Position numbers and translations under genes: made by a program. Shown here one piece after another: positions 16,237 to 26,443 of a DNA stretch of 64,000 bases. Under the pieces are notes generated by a model. It made no database searches, was not told the DNA's origin, and saw only the letters and a program-made list of their open reading frames with translations. Each line of letters starts with the position of its first letter. Within the stretch, counting starts at the first letter, position 1. Source of the stretch: Microbacterium sp. C7(2022) (GTDB lineage Bacteria > Actinomycetota > Actinomycetes > Actinomycetales > Microbacteriaceae); the NCBI RefSeq assembly GCF_028823665.1, contig NZ_JAPEHV010000006.1, positions 124,001-188,000 on the forward strand. Reading direction: 5' to 3'.

Positions 16237-19053
16237 TCAGCCGCGCGGCTTCTCCACCATTTCCGTGGTTTCGATCTCGTCGCCGACCTGAATGTCGTTG
16301 TATTTTCCGAGGCCGATACCGCACTCGAAGTCCGTGCGGACTTCGGTGACATCGTCCTTGAAGCGACGCAGCGACTCGATGGCGAGGCCATCCGCGAGCA
16401 CAACACCGTCGCGGATGACGCGTGCCTTGGCGTTTCGCGTGATCGTTCCCGAGCGCACGATGACACCGGCGATGTTGCCGAACTTCGAGGAGCGGAACAC
16501 CTCGCGGATCTCGGCGACACCCGACTGAACCTCTTCGAACTCCGGCTTGAGCAGGCCCTTGAGCGACTGCTCGACGTCGTCGATCGCGTTGTAGATGACC
16601 GAGTAGAACCGGACGTCGACACCTTCGCGCGATGCACGCTCGCGCGCCTTGGTGTCGGGGCGCACGTTGAAGCCGATCACGATGGCGTTGTCGATCGTGG
16701 CCAGGTTGATGTCGGACTCGGTGATCGCACCCACACCGCGGTGGATGATGCGCAGCTGCACCGACTCGTCGACCTCGATCTTGAGCAGCGACTCTTCGAG
16801 CGCTTCGACAGCACCCGAGACGTCACCCTTGATGATGAGGTTGAGCGACTCGACCTTGCCCTCTTCGAGCGCACGGGTGAAGTCTTCGAGCGAGATGCGC
16901 TTGCGGGCCTTGGCCAGCTGTGCATTGCGCTCGGCCGCTTCACGCTTCTCAGCGATCTGTCGCGCCAGGCGGTCCTCTTCGGTCACGATGAAGACGTCAC
17001 CGGCACGCGGCACCGAGTTGAGGCCCTGCACCTGCACCGGGCGTGAGGGCGCAGCCTCTGCCACCGCTTCACCGTTCTCGTCGATCATGGCGCGCACGCG
17101 GCCGTACGCCGTACCCGCGACAATCGCGTCGCCGACGCGGAGCGTTCCGGACTGGATCAGCACCGTCGCCACCGAACCACGACCCTTGTCGAGCTTGGCT
17201 TCGATCGCCACACCACGCGCTGCCTTGTTCGGGTTCGCGGTGAGGTCGAGTCCGGCGTCGGCGGTGAGGAGGACGGCGTCAAGGAGATCCTGGATGCCGG
17301 TTCCCTGGCGAGCCGAGACGTCGACGAACATCACGTCGCCACCGTACTCTTCGGCCACCAAGCCGTATTCGGTGAGCTGCTGGCGCACCTTGGCCGGGTT
17401 GGCATCGGGCTTATCGACCTTGTTGACGGCCACGACGATCGGCACGTTCGCCGCCTGCGCGTGGTTCAGCGCCTCCACTGTCTGCGGCATGATGCCGTCG
17501 TCGGCGGCGACCACCAGGATGGCGAGGTCGGTGACCTGGGCACCACGGGCACGCATGGCGGTGAACGCCTCGTGACCCGGGGTGTCGATGAAGGTGATCG
17601 CGCGCTCGATGTCTTCGTGCTCGGTCCACACCTGGTAGGCACCGATGTGCTGCGTGATGCCGCCGGCCTCGCCCGCCACGACGTTCGTCTGGCGAATGGC
17701 GTCGAGCAGTCGCGTCTTACCGTGGTCGACGTGACCCATGACAGTCACAACAGGAGGACGAATCTCGAGGTCTTCGTCGCTCTCCTCGGCGAGTTCCTTC
17801 TCGAGGTCGAGACCGAAGCCCTCGAGGAGCTCCTTGTCCTCGTCCTCCGGCGAAACCATCTGAATCTTGTAGCCGAGTTCTTCACCCAGCACCTCAAAGG
17901 TGGCTTCGTCGAGAGACTCGGTCGCCGTCGCCATTTCACCCAGGTTGAACAGGATGGTGACGAGGGTTCCAGGCTGGACCGTGTAGCCCGTCAAGTTTTC
18001 GATCTTGTCGGCGAAGTCCGCGATCGACGCGCCGCGACGCATGCGGATGACCTCACCGTTACCGCGCTGAACGTTGACGCCGCCGACCGTCGGGGCATCC
18101 CGCATCTCGAATTCTTGCCGCTTCGCCCGACGCGACTTACGCTGCTTGGACTTGCCGCCGCCCTTACCGAAGGCCCCCGCGGTACCACCGCCGGGCCCAC
18201 GACCACGGCCACCGCCACCGGGACGACCCGCGAAACCGCCGGGAGCGCCACCGGGAGCACCGCCCGGACGCTGGAAGCCGCCGCCGGCACCACCGGGACG
18301 ACCCGGACCGCCGGAGCGCTGCTGGAACGGAGCGCCGGGACGACCGCCGCCACCGGCGCGTCCGCCGCCACCGGGTCGAGGCGCACCCGGACGGGGCGCA
18401 CCGGGACGCGGAGCCTGCGGGCGCGGGATGTTGCCGGGCGTCGGGCGCTGGCCCATGCCCTGCGACGACGCGAACGGGTTGTTACCCGGGCGTGGGCCAG
18501 CGGGGCGCTGTCCCATGCCCTGCGACGACGCGAAGGGGTTGTTCCCGGGGCGCGGCGCGCCACCGGGACGCGGTGCCGACTGACCGGGAGTGGGAGCCGA
18601 GGAAGACGGCTTCGCTGCGCCGGGAGTGGGTGCACCGGGAGCCGCGGGCTTCGCCGACGGGGCGTCAGCGGCCGGAGCAGCGGGTGCGGCCTCAGCGGCC
18701 GGAGCCGCGGGCTGTGCCGCGCCGGGCTTCGCAGCACCGGGCTTCGGCGCGCCCGGAGTGGGCGCGCCCGGTTTTGCTGCACCGGGCTTTGCTGCACCGG
18801 GCTTTGCAACGCCAGGCTTCGCAGCCCCGGGGCGTGCAGCACCGGCCCCCGCTGCCGGGGCGCTGGAGGGAGCGGAAGCGCCCGCTCCGTCTGCTTCGAG
18901 GGCGGCGCGCAATTTGCGAGCCACCGGAGGTTCAATGGTCGACGCTGGGCTCTTCACGAACTCGCCGAGCTCCTTGAGCTTGGCGAGGGCCACCTTGCTG
19001 TCGACGCCGAGTTCGGAAGCGATCTCGTGTACGCGTGGTTTGGCGTTTGCCAC
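16237..19053 (-). CDS. infB: Translation initiation factor IF-2
   Basis: 938 aa, GTG start with AGGAG 4 nt upstream. GTPase that delivers fMet-tRNA to the 30S subunit. An N-terminal IF2N domain (residues 1-55) is followed by about 250 residues of Ala/Pro/Gly/Lys repeats, then an Arg/Lys-rich stretch and the G domain: [10 protein letters not shown] (G1), [12 protein letters not shown] (G2), DTPGHEAF (G3), NKVDKPDA (G4), then domains II-IV. The low-complexity linker includes a 60-bp direct DNA repeat. Part of nusA-ylxR-infB-rbfA. Confidence 0.98.
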   Translation of the reverse strand: MANAKPRVHEIASELGVDSKVALAKLKELGEFVKSPASTIEPPVARKLRAALEADGAGASAPSSAPAAGAGAARPGAAKPGVAKPGAAKPGAAKPGAPTPGAPKPGAAKPGAAQPAAPAAEAAPAAPAADAPSAKPAAPGAPTPGAAKPSSSAPTPGQSAPRPGGAPRPGNNPFASSQGMGQRPAGPRPGNNPFASSQGMGQRPTPGNIPRPQAPRPGAPRPGAPRPGGGGRAGGGGRPGAPFQQRSGGPGRPGGAGGGFQRPGGAPGGAPGGFAGRPGGGGRGRGPGGGTAGAFGKGGGKSKQRKSRRAKRQEFEMRDAPTVGGVNVQRGNGEVIRMRRGASIADFADKIENLTGYTVQPGTLVTILFNLGEMATATESLDEATFEVLGEELGYKIQMVSPEDEDKELLEGFGLDLEKELAEESDEDLEIRPPVVTVMGHVDHGKTRLLDAIRQTNVVAGEAGGITQHIGAYQVWTEHEDIERAITFIDTPGHEAFTAMRARGAQVTDLAILVVAADDGIMPQTVEALNHAQAANVPIVVAVNKVDKPDANPAKVRQQLTEYGLVAEEYGGDVMFVDVSARQGTGIQDLLDAVLLTADAGLDLTANPNKAARGVAIEAKLDKGRGSVATVLIQSGTLRVGDAIVAGTAYGRVRAMIDENGEAVAEAAPSRPVQVQGLNSVPRAGDVFIVTEEDRLARQIAEKREAAERNAQLAKARKRISLEDFTRALEEGKVESLNLIIKGDVSGAVEALEESLLKIEVDESVQLRIIHRGVGAITESDINLATIDNAIVIGFNVRPDTKARERASREGVDVRFYSVIYNAIDDVEQSLKGLLKPEFEEVQSGVAEIREVFRSSKFGNIAGVIVRSGTITRNAKARVIRDGVVLADGLAIESLRRFKDDVTEVRTDFECGIGLGKYNDIQVGDEIETTEMVEKPRG
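18443..18552 (-). repeat. 60-bp direct repeat inside infB
   Basis: Two imperfect copies (18443-18492 and 18503-18552, period 60 bp) encode the repeated peptide [14 protein letters not shown] in the disordered linker of IF-2. The frame is kept, so copy-number change would add or remove 20 residues. Confidence 0.85.
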
Positions 19054-19109
19054 AATTCTCCTGTCTGAGGTCTCCCCAGGCAGGGCAGACCATTAGTCGC
19101 GGACGGGTC

Positions 19110-19382
19110 TCATTTCGAGCCGTTCACTTTGTTTCCATAGCCGTTTAGCCGTTTCTCGATGGTCTGCGTGTCAAGCGGGCCTGACACGCGGAGTGCCCGC
19201 ACGAATGCGCGGCGCCGAATGGCGGCATCCACACACTTCGCCGTCTCGTGCACCCACGCGCCGCGCCCCGGCATCACTGCGCGCTCGTCAATGACGAGTA
19301 CGGAGTTGATGGATACGACCCTGAGGAGGGCCGACCGAGGAGCACGCGTGCGGCATCCGACGCACGTTCGTACGGGTTCCAT
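19110..19382 (-). CDS. ylxR: YlxR family (DUF448) protein
   Basis: 90 aa. Starts with the family signature RTCVGCR. YlxR proteins are small RNA-binding proteins encoded between nusA and infB, as here. The start at MEPVRTCVGC is supported by family length; the long open frame upstream overlaps nusA and is rejected. The ribosome site is weak. 29 nt after nusA, 56 nt before infB. Confidence 0.92.
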   Translation of the reverse strand: MEPVRTCVGCRTRAPRSALLRVVSINSVLVIDERAVMPGRGAWVHETAKCVDAAIRRRAFVRALRVSGPLDTQTIEKRLNGYGNKVNGSK

Positions 19383-19411
19383 CGTACACCCAGGCGGCGC
19401 GGTGCCGCCCG

Positions 19412-20401
19412 TCAGCCCTCCTCGAGGATGCTGTCGGGCTGGATGTCGATCTTCGCGCCGGTGAGCTTTGCTGCCAGACGCGCGTTCTGGCCCTCCTTGC
19501 CGATGGCAAGCGACAGCTGGTAGTCGGGGACGAGCGCACGAACGGCCTTGCTGGACGCGTCGAGCACGAATGACGACGTCACCTTCGCGGGAGACAGTGC
19601 GTTCGCGACGAACTTCGGCAGGTCGGCGTCGTAGTCGACAATGTCGATCTTCTCGCCCGCTAACTCTTCGGTGACGGCACGCACGCGGCGCCCCAGTTCC
19701 CCGATACACGCGCCCTTCGCGTTGATGCTCGGGTCGTTCGCCTTCACCGCGATCTTGCTGCGGTGACCAGCCTCACGTGCCAGTGAGACGATCTCGACGA
19801 CGCCGGTGGCGATTTCGGGCACTTCGAGCGCGAACAGCTTGCGGACGAGGCCGGGGTGCGTACGGGACACGGTGATCTGCGGGCCCTTTTGACCCTTCGA
19901 CACGCTCGTGACGTACACGCGCAAACGCGAGCCGTGAGCATATTCCTCTCCGGGTACCTGCTCTTCGGGCGGCAGGATCGCTTCGACCGTGCCGAGGTCG
20001 ACATGGATCATGCGCGGGTTCGGCCCCTGCTGGATCATGCCGGCGACGATGTCGCCTTCTTTGCCACGGAACTCCCCCAGCACCGCGTCGTCGGCGATGT
20101 CACGCAGACGCTGGCTGATGACCTGCTTGGCGGCGAACGCCGCGATTCGTCCGAAGTCCTCGGGAGTGCTCTCTTCCTCGCCGATGATCACGTCATCGTC
20201 ATCACGCAAAGGGATCATGACAGCGACGTGACCGGTCTTGCGGTCGAGCTCTGCGCGCGCACCCTCGGGGAGTTCACCCGCGGGCGAGGTGTGCTTGGCG
20301 TAGGCGGTCAGAATCGCCTGTTCAATGATGCGCACGAGTTCTTCGAAGGGAATCTCCTTCTCGCGCTCGACGGTTCGCAACAGTCCGAGATCGATGTCCA
20401 C
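19412..20401 (-). CDS. nusA: Transcription termination/antitermination factor NusA
   Basis: 329 aa. Binds RNA polymerase and RNA to modulate pausing and termination. The N-terminal domain (VDIDLGLLRTVEREKEIPFEELV) is followed by the S1 domain and two KH domains, ending with IGKEGQNARLAAKLTGAKIDI. No C-terminal acidic repeats, as usual in actinobacteria. GTG 20401 was chosen because GGAGG lies upstream and the family begins there. rimP, usually directly upstream, is not present; a divergent symporter gene lies there instead. Confidence 0.96.
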   Translation of the reverse strand: MDIDLGLLRTVEREKEIPFEELVRIIEQAILTAYAKHTSPAGELPEGARAELDRKTGHVAVMIPLRDDDDVIIGEEESTPEDFGRIAAFAAKQVISQRLRDIADDAVLGEFRGKEGDIVAGMIQQGPNPRMIHVDLGTVEAILPPEEQVPGEEYAHGSRLRVYVTSVSKGQKGPQITVSRTHPGLVRKLFALEVPEIATGVVEIVSLAREAGHRSKIAVKANDPSINAKGACIGELGRRVRAVTEELAGEKIDIVDYDADLPKFVANALSPAKVTSSFVLDASSKAVRALVPDYQLSLAIGKEGQNARLAAKLTGAKIDIQPDSILEEG

Positions 20402-20495
20402 AGGGGCCTCCGTATTCAGCTCTCTCCAGCGCCACACGGCCGCCGGAACCCTACAACGTTACAGGATGCCGTCGCGCGACACCCTGAGAAGACAC

Positions 20496-20524
20496 TGGTC
20501 AAAGCTCCGGGCGACCCCCATACT
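20496..20524 (+). promoter_or_regulatory. Promoter of the AgcS symporter, leaderless start
   Basis: A possible -35 TGGTCA (20496-20501), a 17-nt spacer and a -10 CATACT (20519-20524) ending 6 nt before ATG 20531. No Shine-Dalgarno sequence is present. Confidence 0.5.
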
Positions 20525-20530
20525 GACGCA

Positions 20531-22042
20531 ATGGACGTCGTTAACGAATGGCTGCTGTTCTGGGGCGACCGGCTGTGGACGTGGCTCGTCCTCCCGGTCG
20601 TCGTGTTGCTGGGCCTCTACTTCACGGTGCGTTCGGGCGTCGTGCAGTTCCGGCTCATCCCCGAGATGTTCCGCACCCTCACAGACAAGACGCCGCGCAC
20701 CACCGACGGCAAGCCGCAGTCGGTGTCCGCGTTTCAGGCGTTCACGGTGTCGGCAGCATCACGCGTCGGCGTCGGAAACATTGCGGGCGTGGGCACGGCC
20801 ATCGCGATCGGCGGGCCGGGCGCGGTGTTCTGGATGTGGCTGATGGCCTTCGTGGGCGGCGCATCGAGCTTCATCGAGTCCTCCCTCGCGCAACTGTTCA
20901 AGGTGCGCGACGCTGACGGCTTCCGCGGTGGCCCGGCGTACTACATGCAGCGCGGCCTGAACGCCCGCTGGCTGGGCATCTGGTTCGCGATCATCCTGAT
21001 CATCTGCTTCCCCTTCGCGTTCAGTTCGCTCCAGGCCAACACCATCGCGGCCACGATCACCGCCACCATCGGCGACGACTCCCCTGTGTGGTTGCCCTGG
21101 GTCATCGGCGGCGTCGTCGCGACGCTGACGGCGTTGGTCGTCTTCGGCGGCATCCGTCGCATTGCATCCGTCACGCAACTGCTCGTGCCCATCATGGCGC
21201 TCGCCTACCTCTTGCTTGGACTTGCGGTCGTGGCACTCAACATCGAGCGTCTGCCTGAGGTGTTCGCCTCGATCTTCACCCAGGCGTTCGGCTTCAACGA
21301 GGTCGTGGGTGCCACGCTGGGCTACATCGTGCTCACCGGTGTGAAGCGCGGCATGTTCTCCAACGAGGCGGGCTTGGGCTCGGCCCCGAACGCGGGGGCA
21401 AGCGCAGCGGTGACGCACCCGGTCAAGCAAGGCCTCGTCCAGACCCTCGGTGTGTACTTCGACACCTTCCTGGTGTGCTCGATCACCGCGTTCATCATCT
21501 TGGTGTCGGTGCCAGACCTCGCTAATGCGGAACGTGGGATCGATCTCACCCAGGGGGCACTCGTATCGTCCCTCGGCGACTGGTCGAGTATCGCGCTGAG
21601 CATCATCATCTTCTTGCTCGCGTTCTCGTCCATCCTCGGCAACTATTACTACGGCGAATCGAACATCGAATTCATCAATCCGCGCCGTGGCATCCTCACG
21701 GGCTATCGGATCATGGTTGTCCTCGCAGTCCTGGCAGGGTCTGTGGTCGGTGCCGACCTGGTGTGGAACTTCGCCGATGGCGTCATGGGTCTCATGGCGC
21801 TTACCAATCTCGTCGCGATCGCGTTGCTCTCGGGATTGGCCTTCCGACTGCTGAAGGACTACACCGAACAGCGGCGCGCGGGCCGAAACCCCGTCTTCAC
21901 TCGTGATCGCATGCCTGATGTGAAGGGCATCGAGGTCTGGGAGGACGAACTGTCGGTGACCGGCCCGCTCGACATCGTCACCAAGCAACACGAAGCAGAA
22001 AAGCACCGAGACCACCTCCACGGTGCCCCGCGGAGCGAGTAA
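20531..22042 (+). CDS. Alanine/glycine:cation symporter (AgcS family)
   Basis: 503 aa. Sodium- or proton-coupled uptake of alanine or glycine. The signature TVSAASRVGVGNIAGVGTAIAIGGPGAVFWMW and a set of about ten membrane helices are seen, with the conserved FSNEAGLGSAPNA segment. The frame is open upstream across nusA on the other strand, but ATG 20531 is supported by family length and a leaderless promoter. It is divergent from nusA and is followed after 27 nt by a DUF1206 gene. Confidence 0.93.
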   Translation: MDVVNEWLLFWGDRLWTWLVLPVVVLLGLYFTVRSGVVQFRLIPEMFRTLTDKTPRTTDGKPQSVSAFQAFTVSAASRVGVGNIAGVGTAIAIGGPGAVFWMWLMAFVGGASSFIESSLAQLFKVRDADGFRGGPAYYMQRGLNARWLGIWFAIILIICFPFAFSSLQANTIAATITATIGDDSPVWLPWVIGGVVATLTALVVFGGIRRIASVTQLLVPIMALAYLLLGLAVVALNIERLPEVFASIFTQAFGFNEVVGATLGYIVLTGVKRGMFSNEAGLGSAPNAGASAAVTHPVKQGLVQTLGVYFDTFLVCSITAFIILVSVPDLANAERGIDLTQGALVSSLGDWSSIALSIIIFLLAFSSILGNYYYGESNIEFINPRRGILTGYRIMVVLAVLAGSVVGADLVWNFADGVMGLMALTNLVAIALLSGLAFRLLKDYTEQRRAGRNPVFTRDRMPDVKGIEVWEDELSVTGPLDIVTKQHEAEKHRDHLHGAPRSE

Positions 22043-22057
22043 AGCGCTGCGACAACT

Positions 22058-22063
22058 TATGCT
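22058..22063 (+). promoter_or_regulatory. -10 box TATGCT of the DUF1206 gene
   Basis: TATGCT ends 6 nt before GTG 22070. No ribosome site precedes the GTG. It gives the gene its own leaderless transcript although it lies only 27 nt after the symporter gene. Confidence 0.5.
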
Positions 22064-22069
22064 CGGCAG

Positions 22070-22882
22070 GTGACGCAGAGCGGGAACGACGCGAAAGAGC
22101 TGGCACGCGAGGCGCAGACCTCATCGGCGTTGCGCGGGCTTGCGCGCGCGGGATACGTCGCGAACGGGCTCGTTCACCTGCTCATCGGAGCGATCGTGCT
22201 CGTCGTCGCTATCGGTGGGGATGCCGAGAGCGATCAAGCCGGAGCGTTCAAGGCTGTCGCGGCCGTGCCTGCAGGCTTCATCGCCCTGTGGGCACTGGCT
22301 GTCGCGCTCTGGGGTCTAGCTGCATGGCAGGCCCTCGAAGGCATACTCGTACGAGATCGCAACATGCTCAAGAAGTGGGCGCAGCGGATCTCCCACGGGG
22401 GTCAGACCGTTATCTACGCTGCCCTCGGCGTGATCTCTGCCGCCGTCGCTCTCGGAGCGCGGCCCGACGGGGAGGCGACCACCGAGACGTGGAGCGGTCG
22501 TCTTCTCGCGCTCCCCGGCGGTCTGTTCGTCCTGGGCGCGCTCGGGCTAGGGATCGGAATCGGAGGCGTCTCGTTCGCGATCGTGGGGACGCGGCGAGGG
22601 TTCGAGAAGTATGTCGACCTTCCGCAGACGCGCCTGGGCACGGCGGTCCGAGCGTTAGGGGTCATCGGATACGTCGCCAAGGGTGTGGCACTGACCGTCG
22701 TCGGCGTGCTGCTGGTGACGGCCGCGTTCACCGTCGAGCCCACGATCGCGGGCGGTTTCGATGGCGCGATCCAGGCGCTGCTCGCCCTCCCCGCCGGTCC
22801 CGCCCTCGCGGGAATCGTGGGGGCGGGGTTTGTGGCGTACGGAGTGTTCTGCGGCTTCCGCGCGCGGTTCGCGAGGCTCTAG
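22070..22882 (+). CDS. DUF1206 membrane protein
   Basis: 270 aa with six hydrophobic segments arranged as three related two-helix repeats, the hallmark of DUF1206. Each repeat starts with a block like LARAGYVANGLVHLLIG (residues ~24-40), ISHGGQTVIYAALG and LGVIGYVAKGVALTVVG. The function of the family is unknown. GTG start chosen from TATGCT-N6. Its stop overlaps the stop of the opposite LOG gene in a CTAG tetranucleotide. Confidence 0.88.
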   Translation: MTQSGNDAKELAREAQTSSALRGLARAGYVANGLVHLLIGAIVLVVAIGGDAESDQAGAFKAVAAVPAGFIALWALAVALWGLAAWQALEGILVRDRNMLKKWAQRISHGGQTVIYAALGVISAAVALGARPDGEATTETWSGRLLALPGGLFVLGALGLGIGIGGVSFAIVGTRRGFEKYVDLPQTRLGTAVRALGVIGYVAKGVALTVVGVLLVTAAFTVEPTIAGGFDGAIQALLALPAGPALAGIVGAGFVAYGVFCGFRARFARL

Positions 22883-23907
22883 GCCGCGGCGTCGTTGATC
22901 GCGTCGATGATGCGATACAGCGATCCCACCTTGTAGGGGTTGAGGTGCAGAACCAGCCGCGGGAGGTCCACGCGGTCGCCATCATCGATCTCTGCGCGCA
23001 GCGCGCCGCGCGACTCGATCTGCCCTTCGGTGAGCAGGTGGCCGAAGCGCTCATTCAGCGTCGCGACCAGTTCGTCGGTCGGCTGCATACGCACGCGCAA
23101 CACGAGCCGCTCGCCGACCCAGCGCAGTGAGTCATAGTTTCGCCAGAACCCCGTGATCGCCGCGGCTGCGGCATCCACCGAATCCGTCACGAGCACGCGG
23201 TCGAAGTCATCGGGAGAAATGACTCCGGATGCCGCGAGCTGCTCGTCGACGAATCTGCGCAGTCCGTTCCAGAACGTTCCGCCCGGTGCATCCAGCAGCA
23301 CAATCGGCGCCGGGTCAGCCTTGCCGGTCTGCTGCAGCGTGAGGAGTTCGAACATTTCGTCCAACGTCCCGAACCCTCCCGGCACGCACACGAAACCGCG
23401 GGATTCCTTGACCAGCATGAGCTTCCGGGTGAAGAAGTACTTCATCGCCACGTTTGCGCCGGAGGCCACGATGGCGTTCGGTTTGTCCTCGAAGGGCAGG
23501 CGAATCGACACACCGATGGAGCGGGCGGCTCCTGCACCCTCGGCCGCGGCACGCATGATGCCCGGGCCTGCACCGGTGACGACCATCCACCCCTGATCGG
23601 CCAGCGCACGTGCGACCTGCGTCGCCTGTCGGTACAGCGCATCATGCGGCTGCGTGCGCGCAGACCCGAAAATCGTGACCTTCGGGATGTCCTGATACGG
23701 CGCGAAGAGCTGAAACGCGGCACGCATCTCGGTCAACGCGGCCGAGGTGATCTTGAGATCAAGGCGCGACGTATCGTCGAGCCCTAAGCCGACACCCGTC
23801 GCGAGAATGCGGGCGATCAGATCGACGTTGCCTTCGATGCCCGCATCCTCAATGAGGCGGCGCACATCATCCGTGACTTCCGGGGGGATGGCAGATCTAT
23901 CGGACAT
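22879..23907 (-). CDS. LOG family protein (TIGR00730-type Rossmann protein)
   Basis: 342 aa. Contains the LOG core: VTIFGSAR, VTGAGPGIMRAAAEGA and the nucleotide motif PGGFGTLDEMFE. Short LOG proteins release free cytokinin bases from riboside monophosphates. This one carries about 75 extra residues at each end, as in the longer nucleotide-hydrolase-like group, so cytokinin activation should not be assumed. CACGCT lies 6 nt before the ATG, a weak match to the leaderless pattern. Begins 28 nt after proS. Confidence 0.88.
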   Translation of the reverse strand: MSDRSAIPPEVTDDVRRLIEDAGIEGNVDLIARILATGVGLGLDDTSRLDLKITSAALTEMRAAFQLFAPYQDIPKVTIFGSARTQPHDALYRQATQVARALADQGWMVVTGAGPGIMRAAAEGAGAARSIGVSIRLPFEDKPNAIVASGANVAMKYFFTRKLMLVKESRGFVCVPGGFGTLDEMFELLTLQQTGKADPAPIVLLDAPGGTFWNGLRRFVDEQLAASGVISPDDFDRVLVTDSVDAAAAAITGFWRNYDSLRWVGERLVLRVRMQPTDELVATLNERFGHLLTEGQIESRGALRAEIDDGDRVDLPRLVLHLNPYKVGSLYRIIDAINDAAA

Positions 23908-23935
23908 GCCCCCAGCGTGTCACGTCCGTGAGCCG

Positions 23936-25732
23936 CTACGGGCGCAGGCGCGCGAAGACGTCACCCACGGCGATCGTGTCGCGAGTGCCCGCACGACGGT
24001 TCCACACCTCGACCTGGCCATCAGCGGCGCCGCGGCCGGCGACGACGACGTGCGGGACGCCCACGAGTTCGGCATCGCCGAACTTGACGCCCGGCGAGAC
24101 CTTCGGCCGGTCGTCGTACAGGACGTCGAGCCCTGCGGCATCCAGTTCACGAGCCAGCGACTCAGCGACATCGAATGCCACCTGATCGCGACCGGCCGCG
24201 ACGACGTGCACGTCGAACGGCGCAACGGATTCGGGCCAGATCAGGCCCTTGTCGTCGTTGTTGAGTTCGGCGATGATCGCGAGAATGCGCGTCACGCCGA
24301 TGCCGTAGGAGCCCATCGTGACGGTGACCAGTTTGCCGTTCTCGTCGAGAACCTTCAGCCCGAGCGCCTCCGCGTACTTGCGACCGAGTTGGAAGACGTG
24401 GCCGATCTCCATGCCGCGTGCCAGCTCGACCGGGCCCGACCCATCGGGGGCGGGGTCGCCTTCGCGCACCGAGGCTACTTCGACGACGCCGTCCGCGGTG
24501 AAGTCGCGCCCGGCGACGAGCGAGTGCACGTGCTTCTGATCGATGTTCGCCCCGGTGACCCACGAGGTGCCCTCGACCACACGAGGGTCGAGGAGATAGC
24601 GGATGCCGGTGGTCGATTCCTCGCCCAGAACGGCACCCTCCGGCGACCACGGGCCGATGTAGCCCTTCACCAGACCGGGGTTCTCAGCGAAGTCCTTCTC
24701 CGTGGCCGCTTCGACCGTGGCGGGGGCGAACGCCACCTCGACGCGCTTGTCGTCGACGTCACGATCACCGGGGATGCCGACAATGACGAGTTCGCGCGTG
24801 CCGTCGAGGTGCGTCAGCGCGAGCACGACGTTCTTGAGGGTGTGGGCGGCGGTCCACTCGTGGGCGCCGTCGGTCGCGGGGCCTGCGATGCCCGATGCCG
24901 GGGCGCCGAGGTGCCCATTGCAGTGATCCACCAGTGTCTGGATGGTCGGCGTGTTCGGCGAGTCGAACACGACCGCCTCGGCCAGTCCATCGATCGGCAG
25001 AGGTTCGGGGGCGAGCGTGGTGAACGCTTCGACGTTCGCCGCGTAGCCGCCGGCGGAGCGCACAAAGGTGTCTTCCCCGACGGGGGTCGGGTGCAGGAAC
25101 TCTTCCGAGCGAGATCCGCCCATGGCGCCCGCATCCGCCTGAACGATCACGTACTCCAGGCCCAGGCGCTGGAAAATGCGCTCGTACGCGTCGCGCTGCG
25201 CCATGTAGCTGGCGTCGAGGCCTGCATCCGTGTGATCGAACGAGTACGCGTCCTTCATCGTGAATTCGCGGCCACGCAGAAGACCCGCGCGCGGACGTGC
25301 TTCGTCGCGGTACTTGTCCTGGATCTGGTAGATCGTCAGCGGCAGATCCTTGTACGACGAGTACAGGTCTTTCACGAGCAGCGTGAACGCCTCTTCGTGC
25401 GTGGGCGCGAGCAGGTAGTCGGCGTCCTTGCGATCCTTCAGGCGGAAGATCCCCTCGCCGTACTCCTCCCACCGGCCGGTGGCCTCGTAGGGCTCACGCG
25501 GCATCAACGCAGGGAAGTGCACCTCCTGCGCACCCGCGCGTGACATCTCCTCGCGCACGATCGTCTCGAGGCGGTTCTTCACGCGCAGGCCCAGCGGCAG
25601 CCACGCGAAAATTCCCGGAGCCTGGCGGCGGATGTACCCGGCGCGAACGAGCAGCCGGTGGCTGATCGCCTCAGCGTCGGCGGGGTCTTCGCGGAGCGTG
25701 CGGAGGAAGAAATTCGAAAGACGTGTGACCAC
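23936..25732 (-). CDS. proS: Prolyl-tRNA synthetase
   Basis: 598 aa, bacterial type with an editing (INS) domain. Class II motifs: [19 protein letters not shown] (motif 1), [25 protein letters not shown] (motif 2) and [16 protein letters not shown] (motif 3); the C-terminal anticodon domain ends [17 protein letters not shown]. The frame is open from a TTG at 25741, but GTG 25732 gives the usual N-terminus (M)[20 protein letters not shown] and lies 8 nt after TAGACT, so it is preferred. Confidence 0.95.
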   Translation of the reverse strand: MVTRLSNFFLRTLREDPADAEAISHRLLVRAGYIRRQAPGIFAWLPLGLRVKNRLETIVREEMSRAGAQEVHFPALMPREPYEATGRWEEYGEGIFRLKDRKDADYLLAPTHEEAFTLLVKDLYSSYKDLPLTIYQIQDKYRDEARPRAGLLRGREFTMKDAYSFDHTDAGLDASYMAQRDAYERIFQRLGLEYVIVQADAGAMGGSRSEEFLHPTPVGEDTFVRSAGGYAANVEAFTTLAPEPLPIDGLAEAVVFDSPNTPTIQTLVDHCNGHLGAPASGIAGPATDGAHEWTAAHTLKNVVLALTHLDGTRELVIVGIPGDRDVDDKRVEVAFAPATVEAATEKDFAENPGLVKGYIGPWSPEGAVLGEESTTGIRYLLDPRVVEGTSWVTGANIDQKHVHSLVAGRDFTADGVVEVASVREGDPAPDGSGPVELARGMEIGHVFQLGRKYAEALGLKVLDENGKLVTVTMGSYGIGVTRILAIIAELNNDDKGLIWPESVAPFDVHVVAAGRDQVAFDVAESLARELDAAGLDVLYDDRPKVSPGVKFGDAELVGVPHVVVAGRGAADGQVEVWNRRAGTRDTIAVGDVFARLRP

Positions 25733-25792
25733 GAGGGTCAAGTCTACGGATGCCGCGGAGGTCCGGGCGACCCCGCTCGCTCTTCACCCCCG

Positions 25793-25798
25793 TAGGCT
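25793..25798 (+). promoter_or_regulatory. -10 box TAGGCT of pcp
   Basis: TAGGCT ends 6 nt before the second of two adjacent ATG codons (25805) and 3 nt before the first. By analogy with the other leaderless starts in this window, the second ATG is the start. Confidence 0.6.
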
Positions 25799-25804
25799 GA
25801 AATG

Positions 25805-26443
25805 ATGGCCCGCATCCTCCTCACCGGCTTCGAACCCTTCGGCGGCGACACCGTCAATCCGTCCGGTGACGCGGTCGCGCTCGTGGCGGATGCATGGACC
25901 GGCCCCGACGAACTCGTCACAGCGACACTCCCGGTCAGCTTCCGTGGTGCGGCCGAGCAGATGAACGCTCTGCTGGACCGGCATTCCCCCGACATCGTGA
26001 TCGCGACCGGCCTGGCCGGCGGGCGCTCGGCTGTCACGCCCGAGCGCGTGGCCATCAACCTCGCCGACGCCCGCATCCCGGACAATGACGGCGCTCAGCC
26101 TGTCGACCAGGAGAGCGTCCCAGGCGGGCCCCCTGCGGCGTTCGCCACCCTGCCCGTCAAGGCGATTGCCGGCGCGATCCGCGACGCCGGGATCCCCGCC
26201 GAGGTGTCGTACTCGGCGGGTACCTACGTGTGCAATCACGTCTTCGCGCACGTGATGCAGTGGGCGGATGCCGCACCCGGGCGCCGCGGCGGGTTCATCC
26301 ACGTTCCCTATGCCACCGGGCAAGGCTCTCAGAACGCACCCGAGTTGCCGTTGGAAGACATCGCTCGCGCGCTCCGGATCGCGGTGCGAATCAGCGTGGA
26401 CCGGTCGGTCGACATTCACGTCACCGGCGGCGCGATCAGCTGA
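25805..26443 (+). CDS. pcp: Pyroglutamyl-peptidase I
   Basis: 212 aa. Removes N-terminal pyroglutamate from peptides. Catalytic residues are Glu80 (TPERVAINLADARIPDN), Cys143 (GTYVCNHVF) and His166 (GGFIHVPY). Normal length. Two ATG codons are adjacent; the second is preferred from TAGGCT-N6. The 3' end overlaps the opposite BenE gene by 8 nt. Confidence 0.95.
   Translation: MARILLTGFEPFGGDTVNPSGDAVALVADAWTGPDELVTATLPVSFRGAAEQMNALLDRHSPDIVIATGLAGGRSAVTPERVAINLADARIPDNDGAQPVDQESVPGGPPAAFATLPVKAIAGAIRDAGIPAEVSYSAGTYVCNHVFAHVMQWADAAPGRRGGFIHVPYATGQGSQNAPELPLEDIARALRIAVRISVDRSVDIHVTGGAIS

Noticed and set aside
17461-19068. Long plus-strand frame of 535 codons
   Set aside because: It is antisense to infB. 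Its Gly/Thr/Arg repeats mirror the IF-2 linker, and there is no start signal.
19856-20530. N-terminal extension of the AgcS symporter by 225 codons
   Set aside because: It lies opposite nusA, is not hydrophobic, and the family starts at MDVVNEWLLFWGD.
20759-22021. Minus-strand frame of 420 codons opposite AgcS
   Set aside because: Highly charged shadow of a membrane protein gene; no start signal or homology.
22288-23130. Plus-strand frame of 280 codons across DUF1206 and LOG
   Set aside because: Arg-rich out-of-frame shadow spanning two real convergent genes.
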